Source: Streptomyces roseolus
GTDB taxonomy: Bacteria > Actinomycetota > Actinomycetes > Streptomycetales > Streptomycetaceae
Direction: 5' to 3'
Assembly (NCBI RefSeq): GCF_014649855.1
Contig: NZ_BMTV01000016.1
Location: 62,001 to 126,000 of the forward strand
Length of the DNA: 64,000 nucleotides
In this document: piece by piece, positions 1 through 7,955 of the stretch
Layout: each line of letters starts with the position of its first letter
How positions within the stretch are numbered: position 1 is the first letter of the stretch
Translations under genes and position numbers: made by a program
The notes under the pieces: model-generated
Seen by the model: the letters and a program-made list of their open reading frames with translations, nothing else
The model's database searches: none
Told to the model about the DNA's origin: nothing

Positions 1-47
1 ACGAGGTGCCGCGTCCCCTCGATCTTACGGGCCCGGCCGCGCCCCGC

Positions 48-1406
48 TCACCGGTCCTCCTCCGGCCCGCACGCCTCCTCGAAGAAATCGAGGTTCTCGT
101 GCAGGGACTTCATCAGCCTGTCCCGCTCCGTCTCGTCCACCTGCACCGGGACCACGCCGGAGGCGTCGGTGAGGCGTCGGAAGCCGCCGCGGCTCTCCAG
201 CCGGCCGACGACCCGGATCGGGAGGCCGACGAGGTGGGCGTGGCCCGCCGTGCGGTACGCCTCCTCGTCGAGCGCGACCCGGACGTGGCCGACCTCCGCG
301 CCGCCGAGCACCCGGAGCTTGACCGTGCCCTCGCCGCGCGGCCCCGAGCGGCGCAGCCGGACGACGGCGCCGGTGATCCGCACCGGGACGGAGGGCTCGT
401 CGGTGAGGTAGCGGGCGCCGGCCTCGCGGAGCGCGGGCAGGTCGCCCGGCGAGAACTCGACGGGCTCGGGGCGGGCGGCACAGCCCTCGGGGACGCCGGC
501 GGCGGGGGCCCATTCGAGGGCGATGCGGGCGCCTTCGGTCCCCCGGACGAGGGCGACGAGCGCCTCGGTGAGCTCGCGGCTGACGCCGGCCTCGACGGCG
601 GAGTCGAAGGCTTCCATGCCGCCGGTGGCGCGCTGGTAGTCGACGGCCTCGCGGGCGGCGTGCAGCGCGTGGTAGAGCCGGACGGCGACGGGGCGGCCGG
701 GCGGGACCGGCAGGAAGGCGGTGAGGACCCGGCCGCCGGGGTCGGTGGCGACGACGACGGGTTCGAGGGCGGCCCGGGCGGCGGAGCGGTGCCGGGAGCC
801 GTGATAGCCGGCGCGGCCGCGCACGGCGAGGGCCCCGGCGAGGAGGATCCCGCGGGCGGCGGAGCGGAACTTCTCCTGCGCGGGCCAGGGCACGGTGCCG
901 GCCGGGCCCGGGGGGACCTCGCGCCACCAGCGGACCTCGTCGCTGGGGACGGCGAGGCCGGTGAGGACCTCGCGGGCGGAGGGCGCCGCGCTGCGGGCGA
1001 GGGCGGTGAGGGCCTCGCCGATGAGGTCCTCGCAGTCGGGGAAGCCGAGGCTGTCGGGGACGAGGAGGCTGGTCCCGCCGCTCGCCCGGCCGCCGGGCGG
1101 GGTCCAGCGGCCGTAGCGGCCGGCGGCCCCGCCGCGGCGCTGCCAGCCGTGGCGGGCGAGCAGGGCGCCGAGGACGCGCGGGTCGACCCGGCCGGGGTCG
1201 GGCACGCCGTCGCCCGGGGAGGACCAGGAGCCGGCGGGGTCGGTGGCCGGGACGGGGTGGGGCCGGTACGGCGACGGGGCGGGCCCGGGTGCGCCCCGGT
1301 CGCCCGCCCCGTACCCGTCCCCGGTTCCGTACCCGTCGCCCGCCCCGTACCCGGTTCCGTACCCGTCCCCCGCGCCGTGTCCGGAATCGTCGATCGGTCG
1401 GTGCAT
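48..1406 (-). CDS. Hypothetical protein with Gly/Tyr-rich N-terminus
   Basis: The protein has 452 aa and no family I recognise. The first ~45 residues are low-complexity Gly/Asp/Tyr repeats of the GDGYGTG type, followed by a Pro-rich linker and a globular remainder. Residues ~340-430 alternate beta-strand-like stretches (RITGAVVRL, VRVALDEEAY, IRVVGRLES), which could be an OB-like barrel; this is inference only. I chose the ATG at 1406 because it overlaps the stop of the upstream gene in a TGATG junction, the usual sign of translational coupling. No signal peptide or membrane segment is visible, so it is probably cytoplasmic. The coupling suggests it works with the DUF4365 protein encoded just before it. 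Confidence 0.75.
   Translation of the reverse strand: MHRPIDDSGHGAGDGYGTGYGAGDGYGTGDGYGAGDRGAPGPAPSPYRPHPVPATDPAGSWSSPGDGVPDPGRVDPRVLGALLARHGWQRRGGAAGRYGRWTPPGGRASGGTSLLVPDSLGFPDCEDLIGEALTALARSAAPSAREVLTGLAVPSDEVRWWREVPPGPAGTVPWPAQEKFRSAARGILLAGALAVRGRAGYHGSRHRSAARAALEPVVVATDPGGRVLTAFLPVPPGRPVAVRLYHALHAAREAVDYQRATGGMEAFDSAVEAGVSRELTEALVALVRGTEGARIALEWAPAAGVPEGCAARPEPVEFSPGDLPALREAGARYLTDEPSVPVRITGAVVRLRRSGPRGEGTVKLRVLGGAEVGHVRVALDEEAYRTAGHAHLVGLPIRVVGRLESRGGFRRLTDASGVVPVQVDETERDRLMKSLHENLDFFEEACGPEEDR
1301..1385. repeat. Degenerate tandem repeat encoding GYG-rich N-terminus
   Basis: Short imperfect direct repeats based on ccgtacccgtcccc run through this stretch and encode the Gly-Tyr-Gly-Asp repeats at the N-terminus of the minus-strand protein that starts at 1406. 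Such tracts often vary in length between strains. Confidence 0.6.
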
Positions 1407-1972
1407 CAAGGTCTCCCTCCCCGGCCGACCCGGGTCATGATCTCGCAGAGCGCCCGGTCGTCGAAGATCCGCGCCGTGGGGACGCGCACGGTGGTCCGGC
1501 GGCGTCCGGTGACCGGGTGTCCGGCCAGGTTCGTCCAGTAGCAGCAGTGCCTCAGGTCGAGCCGGTCGTGGCTCGCTCTCAGCCAGTCCTCCGGGTCCCT
1601 CGGGACGATCATCACGACCAGGATCTTGTGCACCGCCACGGGTGTCCGGGCGAGCTTCACCAGGTGGTCGTTGTCGAGGGTGAAGGGGAAGGTGCTCCCC
1701 GTCGGTCGCGGTGGCAGCTGGTAGGTGCACTTCAGCTGCACCTTGATGGTGACCTCGTCGTCGACGGTGTGTCCGGGTGAGCCGTGGCTCACGTGCCAGT
1801 CGACGCCGTTGTCCGGGAAGGGCTGCGCGAGCGAGCAGCCCGCCGCGGCGGCGACGGCGTGCAGGTATCCCACCTGGAGGGTCTCCATGCAGGCGGTGGT
1901 GGCGAGCGAGCCGCGTACCGGGGCCGCCCGCTGGGGCGGCAGCCCTCCCGGCTCGGCCTGGCCGAGCGACAT
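1406..1972 (-). CDS. DUF4365 domain-containing protein
   Basis: The protein has 188 aa. The pattern of ETLQVGYLHAVAAAAGC, GVDWHVSHG, IKVQLKCTY and a late PRDPEDWL segment is typical of DUF4365, a restriction-endonuclease-like fold found alone or next to DNA-processing genes. The D..V.IKVQLK arrangement resembles the D-(Q/E)xK core of that fold, so nucleic-acid binding or cleavage is possible but unproven. The ATG at 1972 has an AAGGA site 7 nt upstream. An in-frame extension to 2536 is rejected because it would run across the promoter region of the divergent exonuclease gene. Its stop overlaps the start of the next gene (TGATG), so the two form an operon. Confidence 0.75.
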   Translation of the reverse strand: MSLGQAEPGGLPPQRAAPVRGSLATTACMETLQVGYLHAVAAAAGCSLAQPFPDNGVDWHVSHGSPGHTVDDEVTIKVQLKCTYQLPPRPTGSTFPFTLDNDHLVKLARTPVAVHKILVVMIVPRDPEDWLRASHDRLDLRHCCYWTNLAGHPVTGRRRTTVRVPTARIFDDRALCEIMTRVGRGGRP

Positions 1973-2093
1973 GTGAACGTCCTTCCCCGTCACCAGTGTT
2001 GTGACCGGTCCGCGTACGCCGCAAACAGGGCGGGTATCACCGATTCGGGGCAGGGGGTTGGCCATCTGCCGCGCGGGTGCGAGGAGTTCGGGT

Positions 2094-2822
2094 ATGACGA
2101 CGAACTGGTACGAAGGGCCCCTGGCCGCTTTCGACACGGAGACCACCGGAGTGGACGTCGAGCAGGACCGGATCGTGTCCGCCGCGCTCGTCGTCCAGGA
2201 CGCGGCCGGGGCACGGCCCCGGGTGACCCGCTGGCTGGTCAACCCGGGGATCCCGGTGCCGGAAGGGGCCACGGCGGTGCACGGCCTGACGGACGACCAC
2301 CTCCAGCGCAACGGCCGGTGGCCGTCGCCGGTGATGGAGGAGCTGGGGCGCGCCCTGGCGGAGCAGAACGCGGCCGGGAGGCCGCTGGTGGTGATGAACG
2401 CGCCGTTCGACCTCACCATCCTGGACCGGGAACTGAGGCGCCATCGGGCGTCGACGCTGAGCCGGTACCTGGAGCGCACCTCGCTGTGCGTGCTCGACCC
2501 GCGGGTCCTGGACAAGCATCTGGACCGGTACCGCAAGGGCCGCCGGACGCTGACGGACCTGTGCGCGCACTACGAGGTGGAGCTGGAGGGGGCGCACGAC
2601 GCGGCGGCGGACGCCACGGCCGCGCTCGAGGTGGTGCGGGCCGTCGGGCGGCGCTTCGCGTCCCGTCTGGAGCGGCTGTCCCCGGCGGAGCTGCACACGC
2701 TCCAGGCGGTGTGGCACGCGGCGCAGGCGCGGGGGCTGCAGGCGTGGTTCGCCCGGCAGGGGACGCCGGAGCTGGTGGATCCCTCGTGGCCGCTCCGTCC
2801 GGAGCTGCGGAAGGCGGCGTGA
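2094..2822 (+). CDS. DnaQ-like 3'-5' exonuclease (DEDDh family)
   Basis: The protein has 242 aa. The exonuclease motifs are visible: ExoI FDTETTGVD (residues ~11-19), ExoII around NAPFDL (~100), and ExoIII HDAAADA (~168), where the H-x4-D spacing marks the DEDDh subclass shared with the DNA polymerase III epsilon subunit. It probably removes nucleotides 3'-5' from single-stranded DNA or RNA ends in repair or turnover. It lacks a helicase or polymerase partner domain and is not next to dnaE, so it is a stand-alone epsilon-like nuclease. The ATG at 2094 follows a GAGGAG site; an in-frame ATG at 2001 has none. It is transcribed divergently from the DUF4365 gene and followed by a strong terminator. 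Confidence 0.88.
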   Translation: MTTNWYEGPLAAFDTETTGVDVEQDRIVSAALVVQDAAGARPRVTRWLVNPGIPVPEGATAVHGLTDDHLQRNGRWPSPVMEELGRALAEQNAAGRPLVVMNAPFDLTILDRELRRHRASTLSRYLERTSLCVLDPRVLDKHLDRYRKGRRTLTDLCAHYEVELEGAHDAAADATAALEVVRAVGRRFASRLERLSPAELHTLQAVWHAAQARGLQAWFARQGTPELVDPSWPLRPELRKAA

Positions 2823-2840
2823 GCGGTGCCGGAAACGGCT

Positions 2841-2873
2841 GAGGCCGGTCCGTCGTGATGACGGACCGGCCTC
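2841..2873. terminator. Strong inverted-repeat terminator
   Basis: A 14-bp perfect stem (gaggccggtccgtc with its complement) around a 5-nt loop. It lies between the exonuclease stop and the 3' end of the opposing tRNA-Val gene, so it can serve both strands. There is no U-tract, as is usual in Streptomyces. Confidence 0.8.
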
Positions 2874-2879
2874 TCCCGG

Positions 2880-2951
2880 TGGGCGATACTGGGATCGAAC
2901 CAGTGACCCCTTCGGTGTGAACGAAGTGCTCTCCCGCTGAGCTAATCGCCC
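2880..2951 (-). tRNA. tRNA-Val (anticodon CAC)
   Basis: The minus strand folds into a full cloverleaf: acceptor stem GGGCGAT/ATCGCCC, D-arm GCTC/GAGC, anticodon stem CTTCG/CGAAG with loop TTCACAC (anticodon CAC, reads GTG) and T-arm ACTGG-TTCGATC-CCAGT. The discriminator is A. CCA is not encoded. The tRNA is identical to the second copy at 6051-6122. Confidence 0.96.
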
Positions 2952-2964
2952 GGGAACGGGTTGA

Positions 2965-2994
2965 ACCATACAGGGCTTCCGGGCCGGGCTCCAA
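2965..2994 (-). promoter_or_regulatory. Candidate promoter of tRNA-Val(CAC) copy 1
   Basis: On the minus strand, TTGGAG (2994-2989) and TATGGT (2970-2965) are separated by 18 bp, with the tRNA 5' end 14 nt beyond the -10. This is a plausible vegetative sigma promoter. Confidence 0.55.
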
Positions 2995-2996
2995 AT

Positions 2997-3443
2997 TCAT
3001 TCGGAGCGCAGGTGCGCGGCGAGTCCGCGCCGCCCTCCGCGCATCATCAGGGCGTGGTTGGCGCGGAAGAAGGGGCGGCCGGGGACGGCGAGGAGGCGCA
3101 GCAGCCGTGCGCGGACCTCGACCTCCTGCTCGTAGAGGACGCGGGTGCCGGCCCCGTCGGGGGTGAGGGTCCAGCGGGCCCAGCCCTCCAGGTCGCCGTC
3201 GAGCCGGACCTCCAGGACGCCGGCCCGGGGGTCGTGGCGGAGGGCGCGGACGGTGACCTCGATGTCGTACGGGAGCAGGGAGCGGAAGCGGGCGGTGCCG
3301 GTGGTGTCGTCGCGGGGGACGACGGCGCGGACCTGGGGCCACCAGAGGGGGTAGTCCTCGGCGCGGGCGAGGGCGGCGTGGACCCGGTCGGGCGGGGCGG
3401 CGAGCCGCCAGACGCTGCGGAAGCGGTACCGGCACCAGTCCAT
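2997..3443 (-). CDS. SRPBCC-family protein (START/polyketide-cyclase-like)
   Basis: The protein has 148 aa, the normal size of a single-domain SRPBCC (Bet v1-like) protein. The N-terminal pattern FRSVWRLAAPPDRVHAAL, then YPLWWPQVRAV, and the late RVLYEQEVEVRARLLR helix region fit the helix-grip fold that forms a hydrophobic ligand pocket. The ligand cannot be read from sequence, and a role in polyketide or lipid binding is family knowledge only. It starts at the ATG at 3443, divergent from the large membrane protein gene 80 bp away, and ends just upstream of a tRNA-Val gene. Confidence 0.8.
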   Translation of the reverse strand: MDWCRYRFRSVWRLAAPPDRVHAALARAEDYPLWWPQVRAVVPRDDTTGTARFRSLLPYDIEVTVRALRHDPRAGVLEVRLDGDLEGWARWTLTPDGAGTRVLYEQEVEVRARLLRLLAVPGRPFFRANHALMMRGGRRGLAAHLRSE

Positions 3444-3523
3444 GGGTCCAGTGTGGGTACTCGGGCGGGATCTGAGTAGCGGCGCGCATTCCCCGGCCGG
3501 GGCCGCGGCGCGACACTCCGGGC

Positions 3524-5989
3524 ATGGACATGAACCTTCCTCCGGTCGAGGAGCTGCGGCGCGTCGACGCCGAGCTGGCCCGACTCGACGCGCGCCGTGC
3601 GGAGTTGCTGGCCCGTCGGGTGTGGCTGCTCGGTGTGCTGCGCTCCCCCGTGGGCCCCGCCGCGGCCCCGCCGTTCCCGGGGGCGCCGCCGGCGGCGGAG
3701 ACCTCGCCGCGCGGCGCGCAGAACGTGCTGCTGACGCTGGGCGGGACGCTGCTCGCGGTCGCCGCGCTCGCGTTCACGCTGGTGAGCTGGGGCTCTATGG
3801 GCATCGCGGGGCGTGCGGCGGTGCTGCTCGTGGTGACCTCCGCGGCGCTGGCGGTGCCCGCGGCGCTGCTGCGGCGCGGGCTGGCGTCGACGGCGGAGGC
3901 GGTGGGCGCGCTGGGCCTGGCACTGACGGTCCTGGACGCGTACGCCCTGCACCGGGTGGCGCTGCCGGAGACGGACGGGCTCGGGTACGCGGCGGTCGCC
4001 GCCGGACTCCTCGCGGGGCTGTGGGCCGGGTACGGCGGGCTGCTGCGGGGGCTGCGGCTGCCGTTCCCCGCGGCGGTGGCCGCGGCGCAGCTGCCGCTGC
4101 CGCTGGGGGTGCTCGCGGCCGGCGGGGGTCCGGCGGCCGTGGCGTGGGCGGCGGCGCTGACGGCGGCGGCGGACGTGCTGCTGCTCGCCCGCCCCGCGGG
4201 GGTGGCGGTACGGACGACGGCGGGGGTGGCGGCGGCCCTCCTGGCGGTCGGGGCGCTGCCGGTCGGCGGCACGCTGTCGCTGACGGGTCCGTGGACCGGC
4301 GGTCCGCTGCTGCTCGGCTGGGCCGCGGTCCTGCTGTTCGCGGCCCGGGTGGTCCGTCCGGCGGCGCGGGTGCTCGCGGTGGTGGCCGCCCTGGCGGGGG
4401 TGGCGGCGGTGGCGGGCCCGGTGCGGGCCGCGCTGCCGGCGGCGTGGGCGGTGCCGGTGTACGTGGTCTGCGGTCTGGCGGTGGCGTCGCTGTGGCGCCC
4501 GGTGCGGGCGGCGCGGATCCCGGCGGAGGTGCGGGCCGGGTTCGGGCTCGCCGGGGGCGGGGTCGTGGCGCTCGGCCTGGTGTGGGCGCTGCCGCCGGTG
4601 CTCGGCGGGCTGCTCGGCCCGGCCGTCCGGAGCGCGGGCGTCTGGTCCGGGACGCACGCGGCGCCGGTGCCGGCGGACCATCCGGCGACGGCGCTCCTGG
4701 TGCTGCTGCTCGGCGCGGGCGCGGCGGTCGTGGCGCGGGGGACGTGGGGCCGGTGGGGTGCGGTGCTGCTCGGGTGGGCGGTGCTGACGGCGCTGCCGGT
4801 CGTCCTGGAGCTGTCGTACGGGGCGGGGATCGCCGTCCGGCTGGTGGCGACGGGCGCGGCGCTGGCCGTGGCGGTGCGGCCGGGGGCGCTCACCCGCGGC
4901 CTGCCCGGGCCGGCTCCCGTGCCGGAGCGTCCTGAGCCGCCGGCGCGGCCCGGGGGCGGCTGGGGCACCTCGTGGACGGCAGGGACGGCCGGGGCGGCCG
5001 GGGCGGCCGGGGCGCCGGCGGTTCCGGTGGCGGCGGGGCCGCTGCTGTCCCTGACCGGGCTGGCGGCGGGGCTCGCCTCGGCGGGTTCGGTGCTGCTCCT
5101 GGCGCTGGACGTGCGGGCGGCGACCTTCGTGGTGCTGGGTGTGCTGCTCGGGCTGTTCGCGGCGGCGGCCGCGCTCGGCGCCGGAGCGGTCCGCGAGGCG
5201 TCGGCCGGTGGCGGGGTGCTCGCGGCGGCGGGTCTGGTGGGGGCCGGAGCGGCGGCGGCGGGGCTCTCCACGGCCACGGCGGGCCTGGTGCTGCTGCTCG
5301 TCCCGGCCGGTACGGCGGCCCTGGCCGTGCGGTTCCGGTCGCTCGCGGCGGAGCTGTCGGGGGTGGCGGCGGGCGCCCTGGCGGTGGCCCTCACGGCGCC
5401 GCGTCCCGCGGTGCTCGCCCTGGCGCTGGCGCTGGGCGGGGTGATCGCGGCGGCGACGGCGCTGCGGGCGGAGCGGCGGCGCGCGGCCTCGTGGACGGCG
5501 GGCGCGCTCTTCCTGGCCGCGGCCTGGCTGCGGCTCGGGGTGTGGGGCGTGACGGTCCCGGAGGCGTACACGCTGCCGGTGACGGCGCCGGCGCTGGTGG
5601 TGGGCCTCCTGCGGCGGCGGCGGGACCCGGCGGCCTCGTCCTGGGGTGCGTACGGCCCCGGGCTCGCGGCGACGCTGGTGCCGAGCCTGCTGGCGGTCTG
5701 GTCGGACCCGTACGGGACGCGGCCGCTGCTCCTGGGGGCGGGCGCGCTCGCGGTGACGCTGCTGGGGGCGCGGTTCCGGCTCCAGGCGCCGCTGGTCCTC
5801 GGCGGGGCGGTGCTCGCCCTGGTGGCGGTGCACGAGCTGGCCCCGTACGTGATGCAGCTGGTGGGCGCGCTGCCGCGCTGGCTGCCGCCGGCGGCGGCCG
5901 GGCTGCTGCTGCTCGGGGTGGGGGCCACGTACGAGCGGCGGCTGCGGGAGGCGCGGCTGGTGCGGGAGCGGCTGGCCCGGATGCGGTGA
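3524..5989 (+). CDS. Large polytopic membrane protein, SCO7613 C-terminal-domain type
   Basis: The protein has 821 aa. Residues ~7-40 form a charged, heptad-like helix (LRRVDAELARLDARRAELLARR). From residue ~65 onward the protein is an almost unbroken series of Ala/Leu/Val-rich transmembrane segments, well over fifteen, with a Pro/Gly-rich loop near residues 460-500 dividing two halves. It resembles the actinobacterial family named for the C-terminal domain of SCO7613; no function is known and no transporter signature is visible. An N-terminal cytoplasmic coiled coil followed by many helices suggests a membrane scaffold or an exporter of unknown substrate. It is followed by a bidirectional terminator. 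Confidence 0.8.
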   Translation: MDMNLPPVEELRRVDAELARLDARRAELLARRVWLLGVLRSPVGPAAAPPFPGAPPAAETSPRGAQNVLLTLGGTLLAVAALAFTLVSWGSMGIAGRAAVLLVVTSAALAVPAALLRRGLASTAEAVGALGLALTVLDAYALHRVALPETDGLGYAAVAAGLLAGLWAGYGGLLRGLRLPFPAAVAAAQLPLPLGVLAAGGGPAAVAWAAALTAAADVLLLARPAGVAVRTTAGVAAALLAVGALPVGGTLSLTGPWTGGPLLLGWAAVLLFAARVVRPAARVLAVVAALAGVAAVAGPVRAALPAAWAVPVYVVCGLAVASLWRPVRAARIPAEVRAGFGLAGGGVVALGLVWALPPVLGGLLGPAVRSAGVWSGTHAAPVPADHPATALLVLLLGAGAAVVARGTWGRWGAVLLGWAVLTALPVVLELSYGAGIAVRLVATGAALAVAVRPGALTRGLPGPAPVPERPEPPARPGGGWGTSWTAGTAGAAGAAGAPAVPVAAGPLLSLTGLAAGLASAGSVLLLALDVRAATFVVLGVLLGLFAAAAALGAGAVREASAGGGVLAAAGLVGAGAAAAGLSTATAGLVLLLVPAGTAALAVRFRSLAAELSGVAAGALAVALTAPRPAVLALALALGGVIAAATALRAERRRAASWTAGALFLAAAWLRLGVWGVTVPEAYTLPVTAPALVVGLLRRRRDPAASSWGAYGPGLAATLVPSLLAVWSDPYGTRPLLLGAGALAVTLLGARFRLQAPLVLGGAVLALVAVHELAPYVMQLVGALPRWLPPAAAGLLLLGVGATYERRLREARLVRERLARMR

Positions 5990-6005
5990 TCCGGGCGGGG
6001 ACGCG

Positions 6006-6043
6006 CCGAGGGCCCGGAGACGGTGTCGTCTCCGGGCCCTCGG
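6006..6043. terminator. Strong inverted-repeat terminator
   Basis: A 16-bp perfect stem (ccgagggcccggagac and its complement) with a 6-nt loop. It lies between the membrane-protein stop and the 3' end of the opposing tRNA-Val gene. Confidence 0.82.
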
Positions 6044-6050
6044 ACCGGGG

Positions 6051-6122
6051 TGGGCGATACTGGGATCGAACCAGTGACCCCTTCGGTGTGAACGAAGTGC
6101 TCTCCCGCTGAGCTAATCGCCC
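6051..6122 (-). tRNA. tRNA-Val (anticodon CAC), second identical copy
   Basis: It is identical base for base to the tRNA at 2880-2951: acceptor GGGCGAT/ATCGCCC, anticodon loop TTCACAC, discriminator A, no encoded CCA. A plausible -10 (TAATGT, minus strand 6141-6136) precedes it. The flanking sequences differ from copy 1 beyond a few bases. Confidence 0.96.
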
Positions 6123-6176
6123 CGGCGCACCGCAAACATTACCGCATGTCAGCGGGGCTTCCGAACCACCCCTGGG

Positions 6177-6599
6177 TCACTCGGCGATCTTCCAGGGCAT
6201 GACGAGGCCGAACTTCCAGAGGTACCAGCCGAGCAGTGCGGCGACGATCACCAGGCCGATGACGGTGAGGGTGATGTTGCGGCGCCGGACCTTGGGGTCG
6301 AGGGCGCGCTGGGCGGCCTCGGTGACCTTGCGCTTGGTCCAGCGCAGGACGATCTGCGCCCAGACGAACTCGGTGGCCCAGATCGCCATGCCGGCGAAGA
6401 TGACCAGCCAGCCCGGTCCGGGGAAGACGAGCATCAGGATGCCGGCCACGATCACGGCGAGTCCGACGATGAAGACGCCGACCTGCCAGCTGAGGTGGAG
6501 GCCGCGGCGGGCCTTGATGAACTCCGGCGCGCGGGATCCCAGTTCGACCTGCTCGGCGGGCTGGGGCTCGGGCGCGCGCTCGTCACTCTCCGCATTCAT
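6177..6599 (-). CDS. TIGR02611 / PGPGW-motif membrane protein
   Basis: The protein has 140 aa. The N-terminal ~30 residues are acidic and cytoplasmic. Two transmembrane segments flank the signature PGPGW (in LMLVFPGPGWLVIF, residues ~60-75), followed by a basic amphipathic stretch and a third hydrophobic segment near the C-terminus (LTVIGLVIVAALLGWYL). The motif defines TIGR02611, a small actinobacterial membrane family of unknown function. The ATG at 6599 is divergent from ssgB. Its position beside ssgB matches what I recall of other streptomycetes. Confidence 0.9.
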   Translation of the reverse strand: MNAESDERAPEPQPAEQVELGSRAPEFIKARRGLHLSWQVGVFIVGLAVIVAGILMLVFPGPGWLVIFAGMAIWATEFVWAQIVLRWTKRKVTEAAQRALDPKVRRRNITLTVIGLVIVAALLGWYLWKFGLVMPWKIAE

Positions 6600-6632
6600 G
6601 GTGCCAATTTACCCGACTCACCAGCCCCACCG

Positions 6633-6669
6633 GTATGGCGGTATTACCCAAAGTTACATACCGCCATAC
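6633..6669. promoter_or_regulatory. 12-bp perfect inverted repeat upstream of ssgB
   Basis: GTATGGCGGTAT (6633-6644) and its exact complement (6658-6669) are separated by 13 bp of AT-rich sequence, within the 189-bp divergent region between the PGPGW gene and ssgB. The local base composition is far lower in GC than the surroundings. It could be an operator for a dimeric regulator or a hairpin in a long ssgB leader. Confidence 0.5.
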
Positions 6670-6788
6670 GAGCTACCTGAACGATCACAAAAGCGACAGA
6701 GGGGTTTACAACGCCACCGGAGGTGGCATGTCGATTTCGCCGACGTGCGAATCCCCGAGCGCACACTGAGCGAAAGGCCCTGGCGCTT

Positions 6789-7202
6789 ATGAACACCGTG
6801 GTGAGCTGCGAGCTGCACCTGCGCCTCGTTGTGTCGAGCGAGTCCTCACTGCCTGTACCCGCGGGCCTGCGGTATGACACGGCGGATCCGTACGCCGTGC
6901 ACGCCACCTTCCACACCGGAGCCGAGGAGACGGTCGAGTGGGTCTTCGCCCGCGACCTTCTCGCCGAGGGGCTGCACCGGCCCACCGGCACGGGCGACGT
7001 CCGGGTCTGGCCTTCCCGTAGTCACGGCCAGGGAGTCGTCTGCATCGCGTTGAGCTCGCCCGAGGGCGAGGCCCTGCTGGAGGCCCCCGCGAGGGCCCTG
7101 GAATCGTTCCTCAAGCGGACCGACGCCGCGGTGCCACCGGGCACCGAGCACCGGCACTTCGACCTCGATACGGAGCTGTCCCACATCCTGGCCGACAGCT
7201 GA
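6789..7202 (+). CDS. ssgB: SsgB, sporulation-specific cell division regulator
   Basis: The protein has 137 aa. The sequence from MNTVVSCELHLRLVV to the C-terminal ELSHILADS is nearly identical to the SsgB I remember, the most conserved member of the SsgA-like proteins. SsgB forms a trimeric bell-fold protein that, with SsgA, positions and recruits FtsZ at future septum sites in aerial hyphae. Hallmarks are the PAGLRYDTADPYAV segment, EWVFARDLLAEGL and GDVRVWP. I chose the ATG at 6789 by homology; an in-frame ATG at 6723 would add 22 residues foreign to the family. In S. coelicolor ssgB is reported to depend on the stress/sporulation sigma factor SigH. I did not find a convincing match to that promoter. 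Confidence 0.96.
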   Translation: MNTVVSCELHLRLVVSSESSLPVPAGLRYDTADPYAVHATFHTGAEETVEWVFARDLLAEGLHRPTGTGDVRVWPSRSHGQGVVCIALSSPEGEALLEAPARALESFLKRTDAAVPPGTEHRHFDLDTELSHILADS

Positions 7203-7220
7203 GCCAGGCCATCGACCGCA

Positions 7221-7251
7221 CGGCGCCGTCCGACTCGGGGCGACGGCGCCG
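7221..7251 (+). terminator. Inverted-repeat terminator after ssgB
   Basis: A 10-bp stem CGGCGCCGTC with its complement around an 11-nt loop, 19 bp past the ssgB stop. Confidence 0.65.
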
Positions 7252-7339
7252 CGCGGGCGGTCGCATCCGCTCGACCTCCGGCGTCCTCATCGCGCAGCCG
7301 GCGCGGTGACGGGCGCCGTCGCGCTTTTCCGGGGCGCGC

Positions 7340-7345
7340 TAGAGT
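7340..7345 (+). promoter_or_regulatory. Candidate -10 box (TAGAGT) of the CGNR gene
   Basis: TAGAGT is a near-consensus Streptomyces -10. It lies 49 bp before the GTG start at 7394. No clear -35 is present at 16-18 bp. Confidence 0.45.
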
Positions 7346-7393
7346 CGACCGCAATCCACGGGCGCCCGCCCGCGGCCGGCCAGGGAGCGAAGC

Positions 7394-7951
7394 GTGCTCA
7401 TTCCCCACGACACCCGGATCGCCCTCGACACCGTCGTCGATCTCATGAACACCGCCGCGCAGGGCGACCGCGAGGACACGCTCGCGGACCTCGACGCGCT
7501 CGGGGTGTTCGTCCGCGAGCACCGGATCAGCGACGTGGGCGAGCTGGACGCCGAGGACCTGCGGGCCGTCCGCGAGGTGCGGGACCGCTTCGCCGCCGTC
7601 TTCACCGCCCCCGACGCCAGGATCGCCGCCCCGCTGATCAACCAGCTGGTGGCCGCCGCGGGCACCACCCCGCGGCTCACCGACCACGACGGCTACGACT
7701 GGCACGTGCACTACTTCGCGCCGGGCGCCTCGGTCGCCGACCACCTGGCCGCCGACTGCGGGATGGCGCTCGCCTTCATCGTGGTCTCGGGCGAGCGCGA
7801 ACGGCTGCGCCGGTGCGAGGCCCCGGACTGCGGCCGGGCCTTCGTCGATCTCTCCCGCAACCGCTCCCGCCGCTACTGCGACAGCCGCACCTGCGGCAAC
7901 CGGCTGCACGTGGCCGCCTACCGGGCCCGCCGCAAGGAAGCCGCCGGCTGA
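7394..7951 (+). CDS. CGNR zinc-finger / ABATE-domain protein
   Basis: The protein has 185 aa. The C-terminal zinc finger is clear: C-x-A-x-D-C-G-R-A-F-V-D-x-S-x-N-x-S-R-R-Y-C-D, then TCGNRLHVAAYRARRK (residues ~140-183), with the CGNR signature. The N-terminal ~130 residues form the stress-induced ABATE-type region. Members are putative transcriptional regulators; the finger probably binds DNA while the N-terminal part may sense a ligand. I chose the GTG at 7394 because a GGGAG site precedes it at 6-7 nt. A TAGAGT -10 box lies upstream, so the gene appears to be transcribed alone. Confidence 0.9.
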   Translation: MLIPHDTRIALDTVVDLMNTAAQGDREDTLADLDALGVFVREHRISDVGELDAEDLRAVREVRDRFAAVFTAPDARIAAPLINQLVAAAGTTPRLTDHDGYDWHVHYFAPGASVADHLAADCGMALAFIVVSGERERLRRCEAPDCGRAFVDLSRNRSRRYCDSRTCGNRLHVAAYRARRKEAAG

Positions 7952-7955
7952 CGCC

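Noticed and set aside
2413..6135. A 1240-codon minus-strand open frame
   Set aside because: It runs through both tRNA genes and the antisense of the membrane protein, with a composition of Arg/Pro/Ser/Thr typical of shadow frames in GC-rich DNA.
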